64,000 nt of DNA from Mycolicibacterium neoaurum (GTDB taxonomy: Bacteria > Actinomycetota > Actinomycetes > Mycobacteriales > Mycobacteriaceae). The stretch lies in contig NZ_JAQIIX010000001.1 of NCBI RefSeq assembly GCF_036946495.1, forward strand, positions 620,001 to 684,000, given 5' to 3'. The notes beneath the pieces were generated by a model. It did no database searches. It saw only the letters and a program-made list of their open reading frames with translations, and had not been told where the DNA came from. Positions 32,022 to 41,235 of this stretch are shown here, one piece after another. The position numbers were made by a program, and so were the translations under genes. Every line of letters starts with the position of its first letter. The stretch's first letter is position 1.

Positions 32022-33824
32022 CTACCGACCGGTGGCCACCGCGTCGACGGTGAGCGCGGTGGCGAACTGCAGCACCACCGCGGGATCGGCCAATGTCACC
32101 TGACACAACGCTTCGGCGCGCTGTAATCGTTGCGTCAAGGTGTTGGGGTGGATGTGCAGCGCTGAAGCGGCACCTCTGCGGTCCTGGTTGTGCGCCAGGT
32201 ACGTGCGGATGGTGCTGACCAGTTCCGTGCCGTGGGCCCGGTCGTAATCGCGTAGCGGCCCGAGCGTGCGGGCGGCGAAGGCGGTCAGCAGGGCTGGGTC
32301 ATCGAGTTGAAGCAGCAGTCCGGCGACACCCAGATCCTCAAGGGTCACCACGGTATTGGTGCGCCGCGCGGCCACCGCGATCGACAGCGCACCCTTGACG
32401 ACGCGGTATGCCTCGGCATAGGTCTGCTGCCCGGGAGTAACCCCGGACACGGTGACCTCGAGCCCACCCGCCATGCGCGCCAGTGCGCCGTGGATTGCCG
32501 CCGCGACCGCGGCGGCGGATCCCTCATCACCACCGGGAACCGGCATCGCCCGCGGCCACAGCACGACCACATCATCGCGGATGTTCGCCGCCAGTGGCCG
32601 AAAGCGTTGTCCGGCAGCCAAGTCGGCGATCGATCCGAAGATGCGTTGGCGTAGCAACTTGTCCGGCGCCCCGGCAGGACGGTCGATCCTCGCCACGATC
32701 ACATCATGCGGTTGGCTCAGGTCATGTCCGAGCAACTGAGCTCGCCGCAGCACGGCTTCGGGAAGGCCGCCCGTCTCGCCGAGCACCTCGGAGAGCAGCT
32801 CGCCACGTAGCCGTTGCTCCACCTCGGCCGCGGTGCGCTCGCGCAGCAGCTCCAAAGACACCACCATCGATGCGTGCTCGACGGCGCGCACCGTCATCGG
32901 ATCTGGCTCGTGGGCGCCATCGGGGAACCAGATACGGGCCACCAACTCCCCGTCCAGTTCAGGCGAGGACACCAGGAAGGATCCGTCGGCCGACCGCATC
33001 GGCCGTGAGGATCCGTCGTGGCCCGGCGCATTCTCGGTCCGCACCGCAGAATCGGGCAGCGAGTCCGAATCCCCTGCCACGGCGAGGATCTCATGCAGCG
33101 GATCCTCGATCAGCACCGGCCTGCCGATGAGACCGGAAAGCGCATCGGCAACGCCCTGGAGCCCGCCGGAGCGAAGCGTCACCGCCAGCAGGCTGTTGTG
33201 GATTTCCTCCGAACGCGCAAGGGCATCCCGTTGCGCACGCAGCTCGTCGTTGAGCGTGCGCAACTGTTCCAATCGGTCGGCCGAAGTGAGGGCGATCGCT
33301 GCGTGATTGGCCAGCAGGGTCATCCGCTCGATCTCGGTCGGCGTGAAGGTGTGCACCGGCATGTAGTAGCCGTTGAGCGTGCCCAGCGTACGACCGCCGG
33401 CAATCAGCGGCACGCTGATCAGTGCCCGGTACCCCTGCTCCTGGGCCGCACCACCCCACGGCGTGAATTCCGGATCCGCGGTGATATCGCGAATGGTGAC
33501 CGACCGGGCACTGTGGAATGCGCGGGCCGACGGGGCACCACCGTCGAGGCGGATCGGCCGGTCACCGTTCACCCGGTTCACGTAGTCCTCGGACAACCCG
33601 CTCCAGCCGGCCACGACGAGCCTGGTGGACTCGGAGTCCGGGATCAGCACTCCGCAGAAGTCGAACCCCAGCAGTGCGCGGGCGGTGGTCGCGACCTGGC
33701 CGAGTAATTCGGCGAGTCCGGCAGCCGAGGTCGCGGCGGCACTGAGTTCGCGCATCGCGCCGAGCCACGTCGACATCTCCGCACCCGGCCGAACCTCGGC
33801 GGTGCCGCTGTTGGTCGTACTCAC
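32022..33824 (-). CDS. GAF-PucR family transcriptional regulator
   Basis: This 600-residue regulator has an N-terminal GAF domain (about 30-180; FDFCGVLIPDSES, GYRALISVPLIAGGRTLGTL), a helical linker and a central CdaR/PucR region. The C-terminal PucR helix-turn-helix is RRGAASALHIHPNTLTQRLQRAEAL. PucR-type proteins commonly activate catabolic genes when the pathway substrate is present. I use GTG 33824; ATG 33776 is an alternative. It is divergent from the aldehyde dehydrogenase cluster and lies upstream of the amidohydrolase pair, so it probably controls both arms. Confidence 0.85.
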   Translation of the reverse strand: MSTTNSGTAEVRPGAEMSTWLGAMRELSAAATSAAGLAELLGQVATTARALLGFDFCGVLIPDSESTRLVVAGWSGLSEDYVNRVNGDRPIRLDGGAPSARAFHSARSVTIRDITADPEFTPWGGAAQEQGYRALISVPLIAGGRTLGTLNGYYMPVHTFTPTEIERMTLLANHAAIALTSADRLEQLRTLNDELRAQRDALARSEEIHNSLLAVTLRSGGLQGVADALSGLIGRPVLIEDPLHEILAVAGDSDSLPDSAVRTENAPGHDGSSRPMRSADGSFLVSSPELDGELVARIWFPDGAHEPDPMTVRAVEHASMVVSLELLRERTAAEVEQRLRGELLSEVLGETGGLPEAVLRRAQLLGHDLSQPHDVIVARIDRPAGAPDKLLRQRIFGSIADLAAGQRFRPLAANIRDDVVVLWPRAMPVPGGDEGSAAAVAAAIHGALARMAGGLEVTVSGVTPGQQTYAEAYRVVKGALSIAVAARRTNTVVTLEDLGVAGLLLQLDDPALLTAFAARTLGPLRDYDRAHGTELVSTIRTYLAHNQDRRGAASALHIHPNTLTQRLQRAEALCQVTLADPAVVLQFATALTVDAVATGR

Positions 33825-33950
33825 CCGAACAGCATGACACGGGCATGTACACGCAAACATAGGAACAGCACTCTTATGGTCCCGTCTACATTGTCCGACC
33901 GTCCGAACGTGACGACACTCATAGTCACGCCGAGGAGAAGGACACCCCAC
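33825..33950. promoter_or_regulatory. Divergent control region of the catabolic island
   Basis: This 126-bp region between the PucR-type gene and the aldehyde dehydrogenase gene holds two candidate sites. One is a tandem 8-bp repeat, GTCCGACC (33893-33900) then GTCCGAAC (33901-33908). The other is a perfect inverted repeat, CGTGAC-N10-GTCACG (33908-33929). TGTCCGACCG here recurs as TGTCGGACCG at 31918-31927, upstream of the amidohydrolase. GAGGAGAAGG is the ribosome-binding site of the dehydrogenase. Assignment to PucR is inference. Confidence 0.5.
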
Positions 33951-35441
33951 ATGACCAGCAGCACCGATGCCGCCCCCGTGACCGCGCCGCCGCAGATACC
34001 CGACGTTCGCGCGATCATGAATCCGGCCACCGCGACGGTGATCACCACGGTCGCCGAGATGGGCGCCGCGGAGGTCGACACCGCCGTGGCCGCCGCCGCG
34101 GCCGCCTTCTCCGACGGTCCATGGGCCGAGATGCCGCGCAGTGAACGCGCGCGAGTGTTGTTGCGCGTCGCCGATGCCATCGAGGAGCATTCCGAGCGGC
34201 TCTACACCTTGGAGGCCCAGAACAACGGCCGCCCGATCACCGAAACGCGTGCCCAACTGTCGCGTGTGCCGGAGTGGTTCCGCTACAACGCGGGACTCCT
34301 TGCCGCTCAGCGGCATTCGGTACTTCCCGGCGATGGGCCCTATCTGACCTACCAGCAGCGGTTACCACTCGGGGTATGCGGCATCATCACCCCGTTCAAC
34401 CATCCGCTGCTGATCCTGGCCCGCAGCCTGTCCGCGGCGCTGGCCAACGGCAACACCGTGGTGGTCAAGCCCTCGGAGATGACACCGCTGACCACGCTGG
34501 CGCTGGCCGACATCATCGCCGGAACCGGGATACCGGCCGGAGTCGTCAATGTGGTGACCGGAGGGCGCGAGGCCGGAATCCGATTGACCGAACATCCGGA
34601 CGTCGCCAAGATCACCCTGACCGGAGGCACCGAGGCCGGGCGATCGGCCGCCGTGGCGACCGCATCCCGGTTCGCCCGGGTGACCGCCGAACTGGGCGGC
34701 AAGACCCCGGTCATCGTCTTCGGCGATGTGGACCCGGTGAGCGCCGCCGAGGGCGCGGCGTTCTCGGCGTTCGTGGCCGCCGGTCAGTCCTGTGTCGCCG
34801 GTTCTCGATTCCTGGTGCACCGCAGCATCTATGACGCGTTCGTGACAGCCCTGGTGCACCGGGCGCAAGCCATTGTCGTCGGCGACCCCACCGCCTCGGA
34901 CACCCAGATGGGCCCGCTCATCAGTGCCCGCCAACGCGATAAGGTACGTCGGCTGATCCAGACCGGTGTCGACCAGGGTGCCCGCCTGGCGGCAGGCGGG
35001 CTGACCCCCGAGCTCCCCGAGGATCTGCGTGACGGGTACTTCATATCCCCCACCGTTCTGGCCGACGCCACCATGGCCATGACGGTCGCCCGGGAAGAGA
35101 TCTTCGGCCCGGTCGCAGTCGTCATCCCCTTCGACACCGAGGCCGAGGCGGTCGCGATGGCCAATGACAACGAGTTCGGGCTCGGCGCCGGGGTATGGAC
35201 CCTCGACGTGGCCCGAGCGCATCGCGTCGCGGGACAGATCATCGCAGGCATGGTGTGGATCAACGACCACCACCGCCTGGAACCATCGCTGCCGTGGGGT
35301 GGGGTGAAGGAATCCGGCACCGGGAAAGACGCCGGCACCGAATCTTTCGACGATTTCTCATGGATCAAGACGATCGTGGTGCGCACCGCCGCCGAACCCG
35401 TGGATTGGTACGGCAACTTCGGCCAGCGTCGCCTGAACTGA
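33951..35441 (+). CDS. Aldehyde dehydrogenase (NAD(P)-dependent)
   Basis: The 496-residue enzyme has the complete ALDH signature: general base E247 in ELGGKTP and nucleophile C281 in GQSCVAGSR, 34 residues apart as expected. The cofactor motif GGTEAGR and the C-terminal EEIFGPV are also present. ATG 33951 follows GAGGAGAAGG. As the first gene of the plus-strand catabolic unit it probably oxidises a semialdehyde made by the pathway. The sequence fits the betaine/hydroxymuconic-semialdehyde dehydrogenase-like group, but the substrate is not readable. Confidence 0.92.
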   Translation: MTSSTDAAPVTAPPQIPDVRAIMNPATATVITTVAEMGAAEVDTAVAAAAAAFSDGPWAEMPRSERARVLLRVADAIEEHSERLYTLEAQNNGRPITETRAQLSRVPEWFRYNAGLLAAQRHSVLPGDGPYLTYQQRLPLGVCGIITPFNHPLLILARSLSAALANGNTVVVKPSEMTPLTTLALADIIAGTGIPAGVVNVVTGGREAGIRLTEHPDVAKITLTGGTEAGRSAAVATASRFARVTAELGGKTPVIVFGDVDPVSAAEGAAFSAFVAAGQSCVAGSRFLVHRSIYDAFVTALVHRAQAIVVGDPTASDTQMGPLISARQRDKVRRLIQTGVDQGARLAAGGLTPELPEDLRDGYFISPTVLADATMAMTVAREEIFGPVAVVIPFDTEAEAVAMANDNEFGLGAGVWTLDVARAHRVAGQIIAGMVWINDHHRLEPSLPWGGVKESGTGKDAGTESFDDFSWIKTIVVRTAAEPVDWYGNFGQRRLN

Positions 35442-35471
35442 TCCCGGATCCGGACTCCTGAAAGGTTTTTC

Positions 35472-36839
35472 GTGAACGACAACACGTCCCGTCAGCCGGT
35501 TGGTACCGGCTGGCGACATGAGATCACCCGCGTGCAATGGCTCGTCCTCGCCGGCACCACCCTGGGCTGGGGCCTCGACGGCTTCGCGGGCAGCCTCTAT
35601 GTCCTGGTTCTCGGACCGACCATGACCGAACTGCTCCCCCACAGCGGCATCGAGGTCTCGTCGTCATCGATCGGCCTGTACGGCGGGCTCACCGTTGCGC
35701 TGTTCCTGATGGGCTGGGCGGTCGGCGGCATCTTGTTCGGGATGCTCGCTGACTATTTCGGCCGCACCAGGGTTCTCTCGGTGGGCATCCTGACCTACGC
35801 CGTGTTCAGCGCACTGGCCGCCTTCGCCGACACCTGGTGGCAGTTGGGCCTGCTGCGATTCATCGCCGGCGTCGGTTCCGGCGTCGAGGCGCCGGTGGGT
35901 GCCGCGCTGATCGCCGAGACCTGGCGCAATCGATACCGCGCCCGTGCCGGTGGGGTCATGATGGCCGGCTACGCCGGCGGATTCTTCGCCGCCGCTGCGG
36001 TATACGCGGTGCTGGGCGATCACGGCTGGCGTTTCATGATGCTGTTGGCCGGTCTGCCTGCGCTACTGGTCTGGTTCATTCGCCGCTACGTCCCGGAACC
36101 GCCGGAGATCGATGCTGCGATGCACGTGCGCAGGCAGCGCAAGGCCGCCGGGACCCGTGAGCAATTCGTCCTCCGCCGCCTCATCTCACCACCACTGCGC
36201 AGGCCGATGTTGGTGTGCACCGCACTCGCATCGGGCGCCCTGCTTGCCTTCTGGAGTGTGTCCACCTGGTACCCGCAGATCATCCGGCAGATCAGCGCGA
36301 ATGATGCTGTGCCGCAATCGGTCACCGATCACCGCGTGGCAGTCACGGCCATGCTTTTCAACGCCGGCGGGATCATCGGTTATGCCGCATGGGGTTTCAT
36401 TGCCGATGCCATCGGACGCCGCAGGACCTTCCTGATGAGCTTCGCCGTGTCGGCCGCGTCGATTGCCTGGACCTTTCCCTTTGACCGCGGGTACACCGAG
36501 TTCCTTTTCGCCATGCCATTGTTGGGATTCGGATTGTTCGGCGCGTTGTCCGGAACCTTCATCTACGGCCCCGAGGTGTTCCCGCCAAGTGTGCGGGCCA
36601 CCGCACTCGCGGTATCCAACAGCGTCGGTCGATTCGTCACAGCCCTCGGACCGCTGGGCGCCGGCGTCATTGCCGCCTCCTGGTTCGGCGGCAACCTCGG
36701 GGTGGCCACCGCCACGGTGGCGGCCCTCGGCCTGATCGCCGTCGTTGGCCTCGCCTTCGCCGCCGAGACCCGCGGTGTCCCGTTGCCCGCCGACAGCCAT
36801 TTCGAGCCCGTCACACCCATCGAGAAGAGCCACTCATGA
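35472..36839 (+). CDS. MFS transporter, acid/proton symporter type
   Basis: The 455-residue membrane protein has twelve predicted helices. The sugar/acid-symporter loop motif is GGILFGMLADYFGRTRVLSVG, repeated in degenerate form as GFIADAIGRRRTF after helix 8. The pattern resembles the AAHS and metabolite:H+ symporter groups that import aromatic or dicarboxylic acids. GTG 35472 follows GAAAGG. It overlaps the monooxygenase gene by 4 bp, so uptake and the first oxidation step are probably made together. Confidence 0.88.
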   Translation: MNDNTSRQPVGTGWRHEITRVQWLVLAGTTLGWGLDGFAGSLYVLVLGPTMTELLPHSGIEVSSSSIGLYGGLTVALFLMGWAVGGILFGMLADYFGRTRVLSVGILTYAVFSALAAFADTWWQLGLLRFIAGVGSGVEAPVGAALIAETWRNRYRARAGGVMMAGYAGGFFAAAAVYAVLGDHGWRFMMLLAGLPALLVWFIRRYVPEPPEIDAAMHVRRQRKAAGTREQFVLRRLISPPLRRPMLVCTALASGALLAFWSVSTWYPQIIRQISANDAVPQSVTDHRVAVTAMLFNAGGIIGYAAWGFIADAIGRRRTFLMSFAVSAASIAWTFPFDRGYTEFLFAMPLLGFGLFGALSGTFIYGPEVFPPSVRATALAVSNSVGRFVTALGPLGAGVIAASWFGGNLGVATATVAALGLIAVVGLAFAAETRGVPLPADSHFEPVTPIEKSHS

Positions 36840-38026
36840 GCGACCACTCCCATCTGTCGGCCATCGTCATCGGCGGATCCATCGGCGGACTGACCACCGC
36901 CCTGCTGCTGCGCGACATCGGCTTCACCGTCGATGTGTACGAGCGCACGCCCGGCCCGTTGGACGGCCGCGGCGGAGGCATCGTGCTGCAACCCGACACC
37001 GTGCGCTGGTTCGTCGAGCGCAGCAGCCAGCGCCTGGATGACCTCCACACCGCGACCTCGCACGTCCAATACCTCAACGCCGACGGCGGCATCGCCCACC
37101 GCGAGCCCGCTCGCTGGACCTACACCTCTTGGGGCACGTTCTACCGGGCCCTACTGGCGGACTTCGGCACCGAGCACTACCACTACGGCGAATACGCCTG
37201 CGGTTTCGACCAGGACGACGAGCGGGCCACGGTGCGCTTCGTCAGCGGTCGCACCGAGTGTGCCGATCTGGTGGTGTTCGCCGACGGCATCACCTCGGCG
37301 GCACGGCAGCGCTTCGATCCGAGCTCCGAACTGGTCTACTCCGGCTATATCGGGTGGCGTGGCACAGTTGCTCAGTCGGTGCTCACCGACGCCACGCGCG
37401 CCACGCTTCACGACGCCATCACCTATGACGTGGTGCCGAACTCGCACATCACGATGTACCCGATTCCGGGCGAAGAGGGGCTCGACGAGGCGCACCGGCT
37501 GATCAACTACGTCTGGTATCGCAACGTGCCGGCCGGACCCGAGCTCAGCGAGATGCTGATCGACAAGCGTGGCTTCACCGGGTCGGTGTCCATTCATCCC
37601 GGCCAGGTCCAGGACCGTTACATCGACGAGATGCGCCGAGCGGCAACGGAACTGTTCGCACCGGCGGTGGCCGAGGTCGTCGTTGCGACCGAGATGCCGT
37701 ATCTGCAGGTCCTCTCCGACGTCCGCTCCAACCGGATGGCACTGGGTCGGGTGGCACTGATCGGTGACGCGGCGTGCGCGTCACGACCGCATGCCGCGGC
37801 GGGCACCGCCAAGGCGGCGGCCGACGCCTGGACGCTTGCCACCGCTCTGTCCGAGACCACCGGAGACATCCCCTCCGCGCTTGCGAAATGGGAGCCCGCG
37901 CAGTTGCAACTCAGCGATTCCCTTTTGCGCCGCGTGGTCAGCATGGGAGAGCGGTCCCAGTTTCACAACACCTGGGATCCCCATGATCCCGATCTGCGAT
38001 TCGGTCTGTACGGCCCCGGAATCTGA
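36836..38026 (+). CDS. FAD-dependent aromatic monooxygenase, 2,6-dihydroxypyridine 3-hydroxylase-like
   Basis: The 396-residue group A flavin hydroxylase has the FAD motif VIGGSIGGLTTALLLRD, the middle DG motif VVFADGITSAAR and the GD motif ALIGDAACASRPHAAAGTAKAA. The last motif, together with YSGYIGWRG and YPIPGEEG, recalls the nicotine-pathway enzyme DhpH, which hydroxylates 2,6-dihydroxypyridine. That suggests an N-heteroaromatic or phenolic acid substrate but does not prove it. It starts inside the symporter stop (4-bp overlap). A cupin gene follows after 45 bp. Confidence 0.88.
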   Translation: MSDHSHLSAIVIGGSIGGLTTALLLRDIGFTVDVYERTPGPLDGRGGGIVLQPDTVRWFVERSSQRLDDLHTATSHVQYLNADGGIAHREPARWTYTSWGTFYRALLADFGTEHYHYGEYACGFDQDDERATVRFVSGRTECADLVVFADGITSAARQRFDPSSELVYSGYIGWRGTVAQSVLTDATRATLHDAITYDVVPNSHITMYPIPGEEGLDEAHRLINYVWYRNVPAGPELSEMLIDKRGFTGSVSIHPGQVQDRYIDEMRRAATELFAPAVAEVVVATEMPYLQVLSDVRSNRMALGRVALIGDAACASRPHAAAGTAKAAADAWTLATALSETTGDIPSALAKWEPAQLQLSDSLLRRVVSMGERSQFHNTWDPHDPDLRFGLYGPGI

Positions 38027-38071
38027 TCCCGTCTGTATCCCCCGAGAAACCCCTCCCGAAAGGCGCATCGC

Positions 38072-38506
38072 ATGACCGACAACAGTTTCCTGACCGACCT
38101 GCCGCTCGCCGGCGAACTCGTCGCAAAAGATTTCGAGACCTGGCCGGACTGGTTGAAGACCGAGTTCGAGGAGCACGCCCACGACGGTGCGGTCGGATCA
38201 CGGCTGCTCAGCGAGAACGATCGCGTCCGGGTGTGGGAGATCCGGTTGGCACCCGGGGAGCGTTGGCACGCCCACCGCCATGTCCTCGATTACTTCTGGA
38301 CTGCGATCAACGCGGGACGCAGCCGGCAGCACACCCACGACGGCACCGTGCGTGAGGTGTCCTACGACGCGGGCGAGACTCGACATTTCCGTTTCGGTCC
38401 CGGTGAGTTCTTGCTGCACGATATCGAGAACATCGGGGACGGCGACCTGGTATTCACGACGGTGGAGCACCTCGACAGCGCCAATCCACCGCTTCCGCTG
38501 AACTGA
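38072..38506 (+). CDS. Cupin-fold protein of the catabolic cluster
   Basis: The 144-residue protein is a small cupin with candidate metal ligands in ERWHAHRHVLDYFW and the C-terminal EFLLHDIENIGDGDLVFTTVEH. Such single-domain cupins act as dioxygenases, isomerases or hydrolases, or bind pathway intermediates. ATG 38072 follows GAAAGG. It lies between the monooxygenase and the acyl-CoA synthetase on the same strand, so a role on the monooxygenase product is plausible but only inferred. Confidence 0.8.
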   Translation: MTDNSFLTDLPLAGELVAKDFETWPDWLKTEFEEHAHDGAVGSRLLSENDRVRVWEIRLAPGERWHAHRHVLDYFWTAINAGRSRQHTHDGTVREVSYDAGETRHFRFGPGEFLLHDIENIGDGDLVFTTVEHLDSANPPLPLN

Positions 38507-38554
38507 GCAGACTATCTCGATCATACGCCTCAGCATTCGATGTATGGTCAATGT

Positions 38555-40219
38555 ATGAGCGACTCGACCTTCAATCTCTCATCGGTCTTCGGCACCGTGG
38601 CCAGGGCCGTCGGCGACCAGACGTTCCTCGTCTGGCGGGATCGCCGGTTGAGTTACGCCGATGTCGATGCCCGGGTCGACGGCTTCGCCCACTTTCTCGC
38701 GGCGCAAGGTCTCGGTTGTCATACCGAACGCGATGGGCTGGCGGGCCACGAGTCCGGCCAGGACCACCTGGGCATCTATCTGCGAAACGGCAACGAGTAC
38801 CTGGAGTCGATGATCGGCGCCTACCGCGCCCGAGTCGCACCGTTCAACGTCAGCTTTCGCTACGTCGAGGAAGAGCTGATCTATCTGCTCAACGACTCGA
38901 AAGCCCGGGCCCTGGTCTACAACGCCGAGTTCGCTCCGCGGGTGGCCTCGATCCTGGACCGGGTGCCCCATCTCCAGGTACTGATCCAGGTCGACGATGG
39001 CACCGGTCACAACCTCCTGCCCGGCGCGGTGGACTACGAGCAGGCCTTGCGCACGCCCGCCCCGGCCACCGGAATGCCGGAGGTGTCCGGTGACGATCTC
39101 TACATCCTGTACACCGGGGGCACCACCGGGATGCCCAAGGGAGTACTGTGGCGCCAGCACGACATCTTCCTTTCGTCGATGGGCGGCAGGCCGTTCGGCG
39201 CCGATCGCGCGCTGGCCTCCTACGCCGAGCTGGCCGATAAGGCCCGCTCGGGAGCCGGAGCACTGGCGATGCTGATGATCCCGCCGTTCATGCACGGCGC
39301 TGCGCAGTGGGCGGCCTACAACGCGATCACGATGGGCGGGCGCCTGGTCATCCCCGACGATGTCGAGCGGTTGCGGCCGACCGAGGTCCTGCGGCTGGCC
39401 GAACGTGAACGCGTGCTGACGATTCCGGTGGTCGGCGACGCCGTCGCCCGGCCGCTCGTCGAGGAGATCGAACGTGGGGACTACGACCTGTCCGGGCTGT
39501 TCACCATCACCAACGGCGGGGCAACGCTCTCGCCGACGGTGCGCGAGCGCATCCTGGCCGCGCTGCCCCATGTGACGCTGCTCGACGCGGTGGGTGCCTC
39601 GGAATCCGGCGCACAGTTGAGCACGTTCTCCACGTCCGGCGACGAGACGACACCGGCGGTCTTCACCGCACAGTCCGATACCGCGGTGGTCGCCGAGGAC
39701 CTGTCGAGGGTGCTCACCGCCGGTGAGGGCGGCGGCTGGCTGGCGCGCCGGGATCTGATCCCGCTGGGTTACCTCGGCGATGCGGACAAGACGGCGCGCA
39801 CATTTCCGACAATCGACGGTGTGCGCTGGTCGGTGCCCGGCGACCGGGCCGATGTCCTCGACGACGGCCGCATCCGACTGCTCGGCAGGGACTCGGTCAC
39901 CATCAACTCCGGCGGCGAGAAGATCTTCGTCGAGGAGGTGGAACGCGCCATCGCCGCGCACCCGGCGGTCTATGACGTCGTCGTGGTCGGACGCCCCTCG
40001 GAGCGGTGGGGCTCCGAGGTCGTGGCGGTGGTTCAGCTTGCCGAGGGTGCCGACGCCGATGACGAGGACCTTGCCGCGGTATGCGGACGATCGGTGGCCC
40101 GCTACAAGATCCCGAAAGCCTTCATCCGGCATCCCAAGATCCAGCGGTCACCTGCAGGTAAGGCCGACTACCGCTGGGCCAAAGCTGTCGCCACCGGCGA
40201 GAGCGTGCCTGCAGGTTAG
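38555..40219 (+). CDS. Acyl-CoA synthetase (FadD19-like AMP-binding ligase)
   Basis: This 554-residue ANL ligase has the A3 motif YTGGTTGMPKGVLWRQ, MIPPFMHGA, the GASESG block and the hinge-region GDRADVLDDG. The C-terminal lysine motif is RSPAGKADYRWAK. The pattern VTINSGGEKIFVEEVE and the RSPAGK end resemble the FadD19/FadD17 group that activates steroid side chains or aryl-alkanoates. ATG 38555 is preferred to an in-frame ATG at 38540. It ends the catabolic unit and probably makes the CoA thioester of an acid formed upstream. It overlaps the convergent methyltransferase gene by 4 bp. Confidence 0.88.
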   Translation: MSDSTFNLSSVFGTVARAVGDQTFLVWRDRRLSYADVDARVDGFAHFLAAQGLGCHTERDGLAGHESGQDHLGIYLRNGNEYLESMIGAYRARVAPFNVSFRYVEEELIYLLNDSKARALVYNAEFAPRVASILDRVPHLQVLIQVDDGTGHNLLPGAVDYEQALRTPAPATGMPEVSGDDLYILYTGGTTGMPKGVLWRQHDIFLSSMGGRPFGADRALASYAELADKARSGAGALAMLMIPPFMHGAAQWAAYNAITMGGRLVIPDDVERLRPTEVLRLAERERVLTIPVVGDAVARPLVEEIERGDYDLSGLFTITNGGATLSPTVRERILAALPHVTLLDAVGASESGAQLSTFSTSGDETTPAVFTAQSDTAVVAEDLSRVLTAGEGGGWLARRDLIPLGYLGDADKTARTFPTIDGVRWSVPGDRADVLDDGRIRLLGRDSVTINSGGEKIFVEEVERAIAAHPAVYDVVVVGRPSERWGSEVVAVVQLAEGADADDEDLAAVCGRSVARYKIPKAFIRHPKIQRSPAGKADYRWAKAVATGESVPAG

Positions 40220-41145
40220 ACCGCGCCCTCGCCCAAAGTGGCAACCAGATAGGTGATATCGCCGAAGGCGGAGAGCGCCTCGGTGGATGCAGGCATACCG
40301 TACTCGGCGAACAATTCCGAGCTCGGACGCAACACGGGCTGCCATCCGCGGCCTGCGAGATAGGTTGCGGTCTCGGTGCGCTCACCGGGATAGAACAGTT
40401 CGGCGACGTCGACGTCGACACCGAGGTCGATCCCCCTGTCCTGCCATCTCCCGCGCATTTCCTGCATCCGTTCGCTGATCTTGACCAGGTCGTCCGGGCT
40501 GATGGTCGCGGTGTTCTCGGTGGCGATCCGGCTTCCCGGGGCGCTGAGCTCGGAGATGTTGTCCAACAACCGATCCTGGGCCTCGGGCGGTAGGTACACC
40601 AGCAACCCCTCGGCCAGCCAGACGGCCGGGCTAGATGGGTCGAATCCTGCCGTCCGGAGCGCGGCGGGCCAGTCGTCGCGCAGGTCCACCCCGATAGTGC
40701 GGTGCTCCGCCGCCGGGGTCGCGCCCAGATCTGCCAGGGTTCGGGTCTTGAACTCGATCACCTGCGGCTGGTCCAGCTCGTAGACCACGACATCGGACGG
40801 CCAGCCCAACCGATAGGCGCGGGCATCCAGACCCGAGGCCAGGATGACGACCTGACGGATGCCCGAATCGACTGCGGCGGTCACGAAGTCGTCGTAGAAC
40901 CGGGTGCGCGCGGCGATACCGTCGGCCATCCGGGATATATCGTCGGCCGCCGCACCATCGATCTCACCGCGGGCGTATCGGGCATACGCGCCGATCCCCA
41001 CGGCCGATACCAGCGGCTCGGCGTACGGATCGCTGATCCCGGCGATATTCGCCCGGGTGGCGATCGCCCGGTTCATGGCCACGGCGGTCGCCGTCACGCC
41101 GACGCTTGTCGCAAGGTCCCAGGTGTCACTGTCGACTCGTCCCAT
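40216..41145 (-). CDS. Class I SAM-dependent methyltransferase (TIGR00027/leucine carboxyl methyltransferase-like)
   Basis: This is one of the large mycobacterial set of about 300-residue methyltransferases. At 309 residues it shows the family start DTWDLATSVGVTATAVAMNRA, then RTRFYDDFV, VVILASGLDARAYRL (SAM site), YELDQPQVIEFK and VWLAEGLLVYLPPEAQD. Substrates of this family are generally unknown in mycobacteria. ATG 41145 is used instead of an upstream GTG or ATG at 41223. It has no evident functional link to the FadD gene it faces. Confidence 0.88.
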   Translation of the reverse strand: MGRVDSDTWDLATSVGVTATAVAMNRAIATRANIAGISDPYAEPLVSAVGIGAYARYARGEIDGAAADDISRMADGIAARTRFYDDFVTAAVDSGIRQVVILASGLDARAYRLGWPSDVVVYELDQPQVIEFKTRTLADLGATPAAEHRTIGVDLRDDWPAALRTAGFDPSSPAVWLAEGLLVYLPPEAQDRLLDNISELSAPGSRIATENTATISPDDLVKISERMQEMRGRWQDRGIDLGVDVDVAELFYPGERTETATYLAGRGWQPVLRPSSELFAEYGMPASTEALSAFGDITYLVATLGEGAV

Positions 41146-41235
41146 AGTTAGACAGCCTACGCTTCTGCCGAGCGATGCGAGTCGACGACGAGAGCGCCCA
41201 CATCGATTGCCGGTGCACCGCACCGACTCGTGCGG

